NCBI GenBank assembly: GCA_023416315.1
Contig: JAEZIA010000504.1
Location: forward strand, 1-16,829
DNA from: Actinomycetes bacterium
GTDB lineage: Bacteria > Actinomycetota > Actinomycetes > Mycobacteriales > Mycobacteriaceae
DNA length: 16,829 nt
Reading direction: 5' to 3'
The notes beneath the pieces are model-generated. The model saw only the letters and a program-made list of their open reading frames with translations, ran no database searches and was not told the origin of the DNA. The first letter of the stretch is position 1. Each line of letters opens with the position of its first letter. Both the position numbers and the translations under genes were made by a program. Shown piece after piece: positions 1 through 5,721 of this stretch.

Positions 1-892
1 GACCGAGGCCCTCCGGATTCTCCAGGTGAGCATCGCCGAGGGCAGGCACCGGTCCGACGATCGGCGGCAGGTTGATCGGCTCGACGCCGGTGGCATAGGC
101 CGCCGCCCAGCCGAGCACGTTCTGCGCGTAGGCCATCGAGTTGTTGTAGCGCAGGATCGCGGTCAGCACCTGCGACTGGTTGCGTAGGTTCAGTCCACCG
201 CTGCACAAGTATCGGGCCGCGGCCAGCGCCGCGTCGTAGACGTTCTGCGGGTCGGCCTTGCCGTCGCCGTCACCGTCGGCGGCGTACCGCGACCAGGTGC
301 CCGGAAGGAACTGCATCGGGCCCATGGCCCGCGCGTAGACCGGACGCCCGGCCTGCACGGTCTGCACGATGACCTCATTGCCGGCCAGCGTGCCGTCCAG
401 CGACGGGCCGTAGATCGGGCTGATCGCGGTGCCGCGCGAGTCGGTGGCCCCGCCGTTGGCGTGCATGGACTCGATGCGGCCGATGCCGGCCAGCAGATTC
501 CAGCTCAACCCGCAGCCCGGCGCGGCCACGGCCATCTTCTGTTCGGCATTGCGGTAGGCGGCCAGCGGCACCGCGGGGATGCGCATCGATCCCATCGAGC
601 TGACAACCATCGCCGGCGGTGGAGCCGACGGCGTGGCTGCCGCGAAGTGAAAGTTGGTGGGCTGCTTGGTCAGAGCGACGACGGTCGGCCCGGAGGTGTC
701 GGCTTGCGGCGACACCGCGGCCAGCGGCATGACTTGCGTGCCGACGACCGGCGCACTGGGAAAGTGGGGTGTGGCACCCACCGCGCCGGCGAGCACGACC
801 GGGGTGAGTACAGCAACTCCGAACGCAGGCTTCTTGAGCATCCGGCTGACGCGGAGTCCTCTGCCCACTCGTCCGTCCTTTAGCGAAAGCAT
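1..892 (-). CDS. Secreted lytic transglycosylase (SLT/MltB-like), 3' end outside window
   Basis: Likely peptidoglycan lytic transglycosylase acting outside the membrane; 297 codons are visible and the C-terminus lies beyond base 1. The chosen ATG (890-892) is followed by a basic stretch and a hydrophobic segment (about residues 22-41), so a signal peptide or N-terminal anchor is likely. A Pro/Ala-rich linker runs to about residue 105. The catalytic domain then shows the usual motifs: NLLAGIGRIES with the candidate catalytic Glu141, then GPMQFLPGTW, the Asp/Gly-rich DGDGDGKADPQNVYDAA, AARYLC, and LRYNNSMAYAQNVL. A second in-frame ATG at 839-841 would still leave the hydrophobic segment. The order matches the M. 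tuberculosis Rv1230c position from memory. The ribosome site is weak. Family assignment is firm; the exact cleavage chemistry is inferred from the family. Confidence 0.9.
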   Translation of the reverse strand, partial: MLSLKDGRVGRGLRVSRMLKKPAFGVAVLTPVVLAGAVGATPHFPSAPVVGTQVMPLAAVSPQADTSGPTVVALTKQPTNFHFAAATPSAPPPAMVVSSMGSMRIPAVPLAAYRNAEQKMAVAAPGCGLSWNLLAGIGRIESMHANGGATDSRGTAISPIYGPSLDGTLAGNEVIVQTVQAGRPVYARAMGPMQFLPGTWSRYAADGDGDGKADPQNVYDAALAAARYLCSGGLNLRNQSQVLTAILRYNNSMAYAQNVLGWAAAYATGVEPINLPPIVGPVPALGDAHLENPEGLG

Positions 893-957
893 GCCCTTGT
901 GAACCAAGTCACCATACATAGCTTTGAGACCTCAGTGGTATCCAATGGTCACCTTTG
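893..957 (-). promoter_or_regulatory. Candidate promoter and GTCAC repeats upstream of the lytic transglycosylase
   Basis: On the minus strand a TATGGT hexamer (forward bases 911-916) fits the mycobacterial -10 consensus TANNNT and would give a leader of about 11 nt. On the plus strand GTCACC occurs at 908-913 and 948-953, and GTCACG at 957-962. The last two are direct repeats with a 9-bp period. Direct GTCAC repeats resemble the reported binding site of the response regulator MtrA, which controls several cell-wall hydrolases in mycobacteria. The repeat pair would lie about 45-60 bp upstream of the inferred transcription start, and it runs into the stop codon of the DUF1003 gene. The repeats are seen; the regulator is inference. 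Confidence 0.35.
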
Positions 958-1491
958 TCACGAAGTTCCCTTTTTGGATTTCCGCTCGGAACCGTCCTTG
1001 GACTTGGCTGCGCCGTCGGCGCGCAGCGATTCCAGCAACTCGCGCACCTCTTCGAGTTCGCGGCGCAGATAGTCGCGGGTGGCGACTTCGCCGACCGCCA
1101 ACCGCAGCGAGGCCAGCTCGCGGGCCAGGAACTCGGTGTCGGCCTTCGTCTGCTCGGCGCGCCGGCGGTCCTCCTCGAGCGAGACCCGGTCTCGGTTCTC
1201 CTGTCGGTTCTGCGCCAGCAGGATCAGCGGCGCGGCATAGGCGGCCTGCGTGGAGAACGCCAGGTTGAGCAGGATGAACGGGTACGGATCCCACTGCCAG
1301 GCCACGGCGAACAGGTTCAGCGCGATCCAGACGATGACGATGATCGTCTGCCAGGCCAGGTAGCGCCCGGTGCCCAGGAAGCGGGCGATCGATTCGCTGA
1401 ACCGGCCGACCGCCTCCGGGTCGACGTTGAACGACAGCCGCCGGGAGCTGCGGGGAGTGTCGAGCCGCTGACGCGCAGACAGCTCGCTCAT
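958..1491 (-). CDS. DUF1003 membrane protein
   Basis: A 177-residue membrane protein of the DUF1003 family; molecular function unknown. Two hydrophobic helices lie at about residues 44-65 and 71-92. They are separated by the family signature WDPYPFILLNLAFSTQAAYA and followed by APLILLAQNRQ. The C-terminal part (about 93-160) is highly charged with heptad-like Leu spacing and probably forms a coiled coil, ending in a Lys/Ser-rich tail. Its ATG overlaps the TGA of the MgtE-like gene upstream (ATGA, 1488-1491), so the two are almost certainly co-translated and may act together. It corresponds in position to Rv1231c. Family call is confident; role is not known. Confidence 0.9.
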   Translation of the reverse strand: MSELSARQRLDTPRSSRRLSFNVDPEAVGRFSESIARFLGTGRYLAWQTIIVIVWIALNLFAVAWQWDPYPFILLNLAFSTQAAYAAPLILLAQNRQENRDRVSLEEDRRRAEQTKADTEFLARELASLRLAVGEVATRDYLRRELEEVRELLESLRADGAAKSKDGSERKSKKGTS

Positions 1492-2795
1492 GTCTTCCCC
1501 TCTGTGCTGGTCACCGGTTCGGACAGTTGCGGGTCTTCCATGCTTTCCCGCCAGTCGTCGGGCAGCAGATGGTCGAGGACGTCGTCGACGGTCACCGCGC
1601 CGAGCAGATGGTTCTCTTCGTCGACCACCGGACCGCAGACCAGGTTATAGGCGGCGAAGTACCGCGTCACCCCGGCCAGCGAGGTGTTCGGGCTGCAGCT
1701 GGGCAGGTCGGTGTCGACGATGCCGCTGACGAGGTTGGCCGGCGGCTCGCGCAGGAGCGCCTGCAGATGTACGCAGCCCAGATAGCGGCCGGTCGGGGTG
1801 GCGGTCGGGGGCCGCACGACGAACACCAGCGACGCCAGCGCCGGCGTCAGGTCGGGGTCGCGAACGCGGGCCAGCGCCTCGGCGACGGTGGTGTCCGGTG
1901 CCAGCACCACCGGGTCGGAGGTCATCAGACCGCCTGCGGTGTCCGGCGAGTGGCTCAGCAGCCGACGCACCGGCTCGGAGTCCTCGGGGTCCATCCGGCG
2001 CAGCAGCACCTCTGCCTCGGTCGGATTCAGCACGCCGAGCAGGTCGGCGGCGTCGTCGGGGTCCATCGCCTCCAGCACGTCGGCCGCGCGTTCGGTGTCG
2101 AGTTGCAGCAGCAGGACGGTCTGGTCGTCCTCGGGCAGCTCCTGCAGGATGTCGGCCAGCCGCTCGTCATCGAGCGCGTTGACCACCTCGGTGCGGCGCT
2201 TGGCGGGCAGATCGCGGATCGCGTCGGCTACCTCGATCGGGCGCTGACCCTCGAACTGGTGCAGCAACTGGGCCACCCCCTGACCCGGCATCGACAGCGC
2301 CGAGGGGGTCAGCCCCTGCACGTTGTGCCAGTCCACCACCTGGATCGTCGAGCGCCGGCCCAGCCTGCGGTGGCTGCGCACCGCGACCCGGGTGACCACC
2401 CAGTCGCGCGAGCGGGATTGTTCGATACCCAGGTCGACGACGATGACGTCCATACCGGCCATCTGCGGAAGCTCGGGATCGTTGACCCGGACCCGGCTGT
2501 CGAGCACCTGGCCGAGCACCAGAACCTCGCCGGGACGCTGGGCGAACCGGCGCAGCGAGACGTTGCCGGTGTTGAGCGTGACCGCGTTCGGCTCGATCGC
2601 GGTGACCCGCAGGATCGGCACGAAAATCCTTCGGCGAGTGAGCAATTCGACCACCAGGCCGAGCACGCGGGGCTGTTGGCGGACAATGCTCATACTGATC
2701 ACGACATCGCGAACCCGGCCCAGGGACTCACCGTCCGGCCCGAGCACGGCCAGCCCAGCCAGCCGTGCCGCGTAGACCCTGTTCATCGACGCCAT
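1488..2795 (-). CDS. Soluble PRC-barrel / MgtE_N / CBS-domain protein (no Mg2+ channel domain)
   Basis: A 435-residue protein built from sensor modules. A PRC-barrel-like N-terminus (about 8-60, GPDGESLGRVRDVVI) is followed by a second beta-rich, possibly PRC-like part (about 90-145). An MgtE_N-like helical superhelix follows (about 175-285, repeats such as LADILQELPEDDQ and AADVLEAMDPDDAADLLGVL, ending HSPDTAGGLMTSDP), and then a CBS pair (about 287-415). True MgtE transporters carry five membrane helices after the CBS pair. Here the protein stops soon after VDDVLDHLLPDDW and has no hydrophobic helix, so it cannot itself be a channel. In MgtE these domains bind Mg2+ and gate the pore; a cytosolic sensor or adaptor role is inferred. 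It corresponds to Rv1232c. The TACCCT hexamer 7 nt upstream supports the start at 2795 as leaderless; Met4 is an alternative. Confidence 0.9.
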   Translation of the reverse strand: MASMNRVYAARLAGLAVLGPDGESLGRVRDVVISMSIVRQQPRVLGLVVELLTRRRIFVPILRVTAIEPNAVTLNTGNVSLRRFAQRPGEVLVLGQVLDSRVRVNDPELPQMAGMDVIVVDLGIEQSRSRDWVVTRVAVRSHRRLGRRSTIQVVDWHNVQGLTPSALSMPGQGVAQLLHQFEGQRPIEVADAIRDLPAKRRTEVVNALDDERLADILQELPEDDQTVLLLQLDTERAADVLEAMDPDDAADLLGVLNPTEAEVLLRRMDPEDSEPVRRLLSHSPDTAGGLMTSDPVVLAPDTTVAEALARVRDPDLTPALASLVFVVRPPTATPTGRYLGCVHLQALLREPPANLVSGIVDTDLPSCSPNTSLAGVTRYFAAYNLVCGPVVDEENHLLGAVTVDDVLDHLLPDDWRESMEDPQLSEPVTSTEGKT

Positions 2796-2819
2796 GAGTC
2801 AAAGGGTAGGAGTGTAACC
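2796..2819. promoter_or_regulatory. 24-bp divergent start region: leaderless promoter one way, RBS the other way
   Basis: Only 24 bp separate the start codons of the MgtE-like gene (minus) and the CitE-like gene (plus). On the minus strand TACCCT (forward 2803-2808) lies exactly 7 nt before the ATG, the geometry expected for a leaderless transcript. On the plus strand AGGAG at 2808-2812 is a good ribosome binding site 7 nt before GTG 2820. The minus -10 and the plus RBS therefore share base 2808. The plus-strand promoter must lie inside the MgtE-like coding sequence. Confidence 0.5.
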
Positions 2820-3788
2820 GTGGAGAACGCCTATCGACCCCGTAGAACGTGTCTGTCAGTTCCGGGCAGCAGTCCCAAGATGATCGAAAAGGCCAAGGGA
2901 TTGCCCGCCGATCAAGTGTTCCTCGACCTCGAGGACGCGGTGGCGCCAGATGCCAAGGCGCAGGCCCGCAAACAGGTCGGTGCGGCATTGGCGAGCCCGG
3001 GCTGGGCGGGCCAGCTGCGCGGTGTCCGGGTCAACGACTGGACGACGCCGTGGACACATGCTGACGTCATCGACGTGGTGTCCGAGGTCGCCTCCGCGCG
3101 CGACGGCCACCTCGACGTGATCGTCCTGCCCAAGGTGACCGACGCCAGTCACGTCCACGCACTGGACCTGTTGCTGACCCAGCTCGAACTGACCCACGGT
3201 CTGCCGGTCGGGGGCATCGGCGTCGACGCCCAGATCGAAGATGCCAAGGGACTGGCCAACATCGATGCGATCGCGGCCGCGCCACGGGTGCAGGCGCTGG
3301 TGTTGGGTCCGGCGGACCTGATGGCCAGCCTGAACATACGCACGCTGGTGGTGGGTGAGCAGCCGGAAGGCTATGACGTCGGTGACGCCTACCACCACGT
3401 ATTGATGACGATCCTCGTCGCGGCCCGCGCGCACGGCATCGCCGCGATCGACGGGCCGTATCTGAAAGTGCGTGACGTGGCGGCATTCCGGCGGGTGGCC
3501 GGGCGCGCGGCGGCGCTGGGCTACGACGGCAAGTGGGTGCTGCACCCCGACCAGATCGAGGCGGGCAACGAGATCTTCAGCCCACGCCAGGCCGAATACG
3601 ACCGTGCCGAGCTGATTCTCGAGGCCTACGAATGGCACACCTCGAAGGCCGGCGGTCTCCGCGGGGCGGTGATGCTCGACGACGAAATGCTCGACGAGGC
3701 CAGTCGCAAGATGGCACTGGTGATCGCGGGCAAGGGACGGGCGGCCGGGATGCAACGCCGGGGTGAGCGGTTCACGCCACCGAGCTAG
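2820..3788 (+). CDS. CoA-ester lyase of the HpcH/HpaI aldolase / CitE family
   Basis: A 322-residue TIM-barrel enzyme related to citrate lyase beta subunits and malyl-CoA lyases. The family cleaves or forms 3-hydroxyacyl-CoA esters such as malyl-CoA (acetyl-CoA plus glyoxylate), using Mg2+. Visible motifs are RTCLSVPGSSPKMIEKA (about 9-25), FLDLEDAV (34-41), GVRVND with the CoA/carboxylate-binding Arg70, VLPKV (102-106), DAQIEDAKG with the metal ligand Glu140, and LGPADLMASL with Asp166. The C-terminus holds a DGPY motif and GYDGKWVLHPDQIE. The GTG start is chosen because of AGGAG 7 nt upstream and because homology begins there; the frame stays open far upstream, antisense to the MgtE-like gene. 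Substrate is not decidable from sequence: malyl-CoA, beta-methylmalyl-CoA or citramalyl-CoA are options. No citrate lyase alpha or gamma genes are nearby, which argues against a citrate lyase complex. Confidence 0.88.
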   Translation: MENAYRPRRTCLSVPGSSPKMIEKAKGLPADQVFLDLEDAVAPDAKAQARKQVGAALASPGWAGQLRGVRVNDWTTPWTHADVIDVVSEVASARDGHLDVIVLPKVTDASHVHALDLLLTQLELTHGLPVGGIGVDAQIEDAKGLANIDAIAAAPRVQALVLGPADLMASLNIRTLVVGEQPEGYDVGDAYHHVLMTILVAARAHGIAAIDGPYLKVRDVAAFRRVAGRAAALGYDGKWVLHPDQIEAGNEIFSPRQAEYDRAELILEAYEWHTSKAGGLRGAVMLDDEMLDEASRKMALVIAGKGRAAGMQRRGERFTPPS

Positions 3789-4258
3789 AAGGTCGGATTG
3801 TCCGCCGATCCCGCCACGACGAGGACGACGAAGAGGATGTAGAGCACGATCAGGGCGATGACCACCGCGCCGATGGCCACACCGGCGACCGCCAGCCCGA
3901 ACCCGTCCTGCCCGGTGCGTTTGGTTTCCCGCATCGCGACGATCCCGAGGATGATCCCCGCGATCGACGGCAACCCGCACAGCACCAGACCGGCGATCGA
4001 GGTCACCAATGCCGCAATGGCTTTGCCGTTGGTGCCCGGCGGTTTGGTCGGCCGGTACGGGTCGTAGGGATCGCCGGAAACGGGATAGCCGGGATAGCCG
4101 GGATAGCCGGGGTAGGGGGCACCCGGGTATCCCGTCGGCGGCGGATAGGGGGCCGGGTATCCCGGCGGCGGCATCGGGGGATAGTGGGCCGGATAGTCGA
4201 CCGGGGCGTAGGGATCGGCGGGCGGCGGTAGGCCCTCCGGATAGGGGGGATTGGTCAT
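3785..4258 (-). CDS. Pro/Gly/Tyr-rich DUF4190 membrane protein (second of tandem pair)
   Basis: A 157-residue protein. The N-terminal ~70 residues are low-complexity Pro/Gly/Tyr (YPPMPPPGYPAPYPPPTGYP, then repeated PGY units). The C-terminal ~85 residues form a DUF4190-type domain: the linker TNGKAIAALVTSIAGLVLCG, a small loop with GIILGIVAMRETKRTGQDGFG, and a second hydrophobic helix. Two membrane helices are predicted, at about 78-100 and 118-147. The ATG shares its A with the TGA stop of the preceding paralogue (TGATG at 4256-4260), so translation is coupled. The stop codon overlaps that of the convergent CitE-like gene. Function is unknown; such proteins are common around actinobacterial cell-envelope genes. 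Confidence 0.85.
   Translation of the reverse strand: MTNPPYPEGLPPPADPYAPVDYPAHYPPMPPPGYPAPYPPPTGYPGAPYPGYPGYPGYPVSGDPYDPYRPTKPPGTNGKAIAALVTSIAGLVLCGLPSIAGIILGIVAMRETKRTGQDGFGLAVAGVAIGAVVIALIVLYILFVVLVVAGSADNPTF
4082..4108 (-). repeat. Three perfect 9-bp tandem repeats coding Pro-Gly-Tyr
   Basis: GGGATAGCC is repeated three times without change on the plus strand. On the coding (minus) strand it encodes consecutive PGY units in the low-complexity tail of the DUF4190 protein. Because the unit is 9 bp, slippage would change the number of PGY units without breaking the frame. Confidence 0.9.
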
Positions 4259-4881
4259 CAGCGCCAGGCGTAGATCGCCCAGATCATGCTGATGATCAGC
4301 GTCGCCACCCCGACCACGATGCCCGCGATGGCAAGGCCGTACCCGCCCTGATGGGTGCGCTTGATCTGGTTCAGCGCGATGACACCGCAGACGATTCCGA
4401 CGATCGAGCCGATCCCGCACAGCAGACCGATGACCGACGCCACCAGTGACGAGATCGCCAGCGTGTTGGTGCCCGACTCCGGGGCCGGGTAGCCGTAGCC
4501 ACCCTGGTAGGGCGCCGCGCCGTACTGCGGGGGCGGGGGCGGCGGATATCCGCCACCCGGCGGGGGCGGGAACGACGACGGCTGCTCGGCGTAGCCCGGG
4601 GCGCCATACGCGCCGGGGGACGGCGGCGGGTAACCCGGCTGCGGGCCGTAGCCCGGTGGGGGATAGCCGGGCGCACCGTAGCCGGGCGGCGGCGGCGGGT
4701 AGGCACCCGGTGCCTCGTAGCCCGGATATGGCGGTGGCGTCGGCTCGTAACCCGACGGGGCGTCGTACCCGGCTGACGTCGGGCTCTGCTCAATGGGCGG
4801 GGCCTCGTAGGTGCCCTCGGAGGGGCCCTGTTCGCCCGCATTCTGCGGCTTTTCGCCGGAGTCACCGCCGGAAGCTGTCAT
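4258..4881 (-). CDS. Pro/Gly/Tyr-rich DUF4190 membrane protein (first of tandem pair)
   Basis: A 207-residue protein resembling Rv1233c. An acidic, Gly/Pro/Tyr-rich N-terminal half (to about residue 125, with many GYPPP and PGY units) is followed by SGTNTLAISSLVASVIGLLCG, the loop VCGVIALNQIKRTHQGGYG and a second hydrophobic helix ending IWAIYAWR. This is the DUF4190 layout of two helices with a basic loop between them. The frame is open upstream to 4995, but the ATG at 4881 is preferred: the upstream residues are not low-complexity like the rest, and a TAGGTT hexamer lies exactly 7 nt before this ATG, which fits a leaderless transcript. It forms an operon with the downstream paralogue by a 1-nt stop/start overlap. 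Biological role is unknown. Confidence 0.87.
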   Translation of the reverse strand: MTASGGDSGEKPQNAGEQGPSEGTYEAPPIEQSPTSAGYDAPSGYEPTPPPYPGYEAPGAYPPPPPGYGAPGYPPPGYGPQPGYPPPSPGAYGAPGYAEQPSSFPPPPGGGYPPPPPPQYGAAPYQGGYGYPAPESGTNTLAISSLVASVIGLLCGIGSIVGIVCGVIALNQIKRTHQGGYGLAIAGIVVGVATLIISMIWAIYAWR

Positions 4882-4888
4882 GCTGTTC

Positions 4889-4894
4889 AACCTA
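4889..4894 (-). promoter_or_regulatory. Leaderless -10 hexamer of the DUF4190 operon
   Basis: TAGGTT on the minus strand fits TANNNT and ends 7 nt before the ATG at 4881. Transcription would start at or next to the start codon. No good Shine-Dalgarno sequence is present, which is consistent with a leaderless mRNA. Confidence 0.4.
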
Positions 4895-5032
4895 GCGGAT
4901 GTGCAGGTGGCGCGGGGCTGGCTTGCCGTTGGGGCACCAACACGGGCGGCACCGCGTTGATCAGACAGCACCGCGCCGTGCGCGGGAGGATACACGCGAC
5001 AAACGCCGCGGAGGACAGGAGAATGAGCAGAT

Positions 5033-5548
5033 ATGACCAGCCCCTTCCAAGGTCAGAACCCCGGTGGCGCGGCCCCCGCGTCGCGTCGCGGGCCCGTCGG
5101 TCTGCCCACCCCACCCAAGGGGTGGCCGATCGGCTCCTATCCCACCTATGCCGAGGCGCAGAAGGCCGTCGACTATCTGTCCGACGCGCAGTTCCCGGTC
5201 CAACAGGTGACCATCGTCGGGGTCGATCTCATGCAGGTCGAGCGGGTCACCGGCCGGCTGACATGGCCCAAAGTGCTGGGCGGCGGTGTGATCACCGGAG
5301 CCTGGCTGGGTATTTTCATCGGGTTGGTGCTGGGCTTCTTCAGCCCCAATCCGTGGGCCTCGTTGATCACCGGTGTGGTCGCCGGCGTCATCTTCGGCTT
5401 GATCACGTCGGCCGTTCCCTATGCGATGGCGCGTGGGACAAGGGATTTCAGCTCCACGATGCAACTGGTGGCGGGCCGCTACGACGTGCTGTGCGATCCG
5501 CAGAGCGCCGAACAGGCGCGGGACATGCTGGCGCGCTTGAAGATTTGA
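5033..5548 (+). CDS. Small membrane protein with GSP17M/YflT-like domain
   Basis: A 171-residue protein matching the Rv1234 position. After a flexible Pro-rich start, residues about 29-75 (GSYPTYAEAQKAVDYLSD, then VTIVGVDLMQVERVTGRLTW) resemble the general stress protein 17M-like domain, usually followed, as here, by a membrane module. Two Gly-rich hydrophobic helices lie at about 82-103 and 107-130, followed by a short alpha/beta tail with VAGRYDVLCDPQSAEQARDML that looks like a second partner strand-helix unit. The ATG at 5033 has AGGAGA 10 nt upstream (5017-5022). The ATG at 5023 is in another frame and gives no family match. The gene is transcribed divergently from the DUF4190 pair and towards lpqY. 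No enzymatic function can be read from it. Confidence 0.85.
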   Translation: MTSPFQGQNPGGAAPASRRGPVGLPTPPKGWPIGSYPTYAEAQKAVDYLSDAQFPVQQVTIVGVDLMQVERVTGRLTWPKVLGGGVITGAWLGIFIGLVLGFFSPNPWASLITGVVAGVIFGLITSAVPYAMARGTRDFSSTMQLVAGRYDVLCDPQSAEQARDMLARLKI

Positions 5549-5549
5549 G

Positions 5550-5591
5550 CCCCTGATCGGGGCGGATGCGGTCACGATCCGGCCGCATCCG
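5550..5591 (+). terminator. Two adjacent hairpins after the GSP17M-like gene
   Basis: A short hairpin CCCC-TGATC-GGGG (5550-5562) starts 2 nt after the stop codon. It is followed by a 9-bp perfect stem CGGATGCGG / CCGCATCCG (5563-5571 and 5583-5591) with an 11-nt loop. There is no U-run, but many mycobacterial intrinsic terminators lack one. They probably separate this gene from the lpqY operon. Confidence 0.45.
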
Positions 5592-5602
5592 GCGTGGGAG
5601 TG

Positions 5603-5664
5603 TTGCATATCACGGCGCCGGGGTTCTACGGTTTGGCCGCGGGGCTTTGCCCTGCCGTGATGCA
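5603..5664 (+). promoter_or_regulatory. Candidate lpqY promoter inside an interrupted inverted repeat
   Basis: TTGCAT (5603-5608) and TACGGT (5627-5632), 18 nt apart, form a plausible sigma-A-type promoter with a start near 5639. That would leave about 80 nt of leader before the lpqY ATG. The same region carries an inverted repeat: the left arm TGCATATCACGGC (5604-5616) matches the right arm GCCGTGATGCA (5654-5664) except for a 2-nt bulge. The left arm overlaps the -35 element and the right arm lies just after the inferred start. This could be an operator pair, or the foot of an RNA hairpin. Arms and hexamers are seen; promoter and operator functions are inferred. Confidence 0.35.
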
Positions 5665-5721
5665 GCGTGCGCTGAGCGCGGACAGTTGCCCACGTGTCGA
5701 GAAGACGGGAGGCGGTTGCGG

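Noticed and set aside
1527..2819. Open frame on the plus strand continuous with the CitE-like gene, adding about 431 codons
   Set aside because: It lies exactly antisense to the well-supported MgtE-like and DUF1003 genes. Its translation is rich in His, Arg, Gln and Asp with no family features, and GTG 2820 with AGGAG marks the real start. Long antisense frames are common in high-GC DNA.
2856..3980. 374-codon minus-strand frame across the CitE-like gene
   Set aside because: Antisense to the lyase and overlaps the DUF4190 gene in another frame; Arg/His-rich shadow composition.
4882..4995. 38-residue N-terminal extension of the first DUF4190 gene
   Set aside because: The extension lacks the Pro/Gly/Tyr composition and has no ribosome site; the leaderless -10 supports 4881.
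4882..5032. Search for a promoter for the GSP17M-like gene in the 151-bp divergent gap
   Set aside because: TTGATC (4957-4962) and a GGATAC-like hexamer (4988-4993) are 25 nt apart, too far for a promoter pair; no TANNNT hexamer was found on the plus strand, so no promoter was called.
5566..5721. N-terminal extension of lpqY by 52 codons
   Set aside because: It would place the lipoprotein signal in the middle of the protein and read through the terminator-like hairpin and promoter region; ATG 5722 has a good ribosome site.
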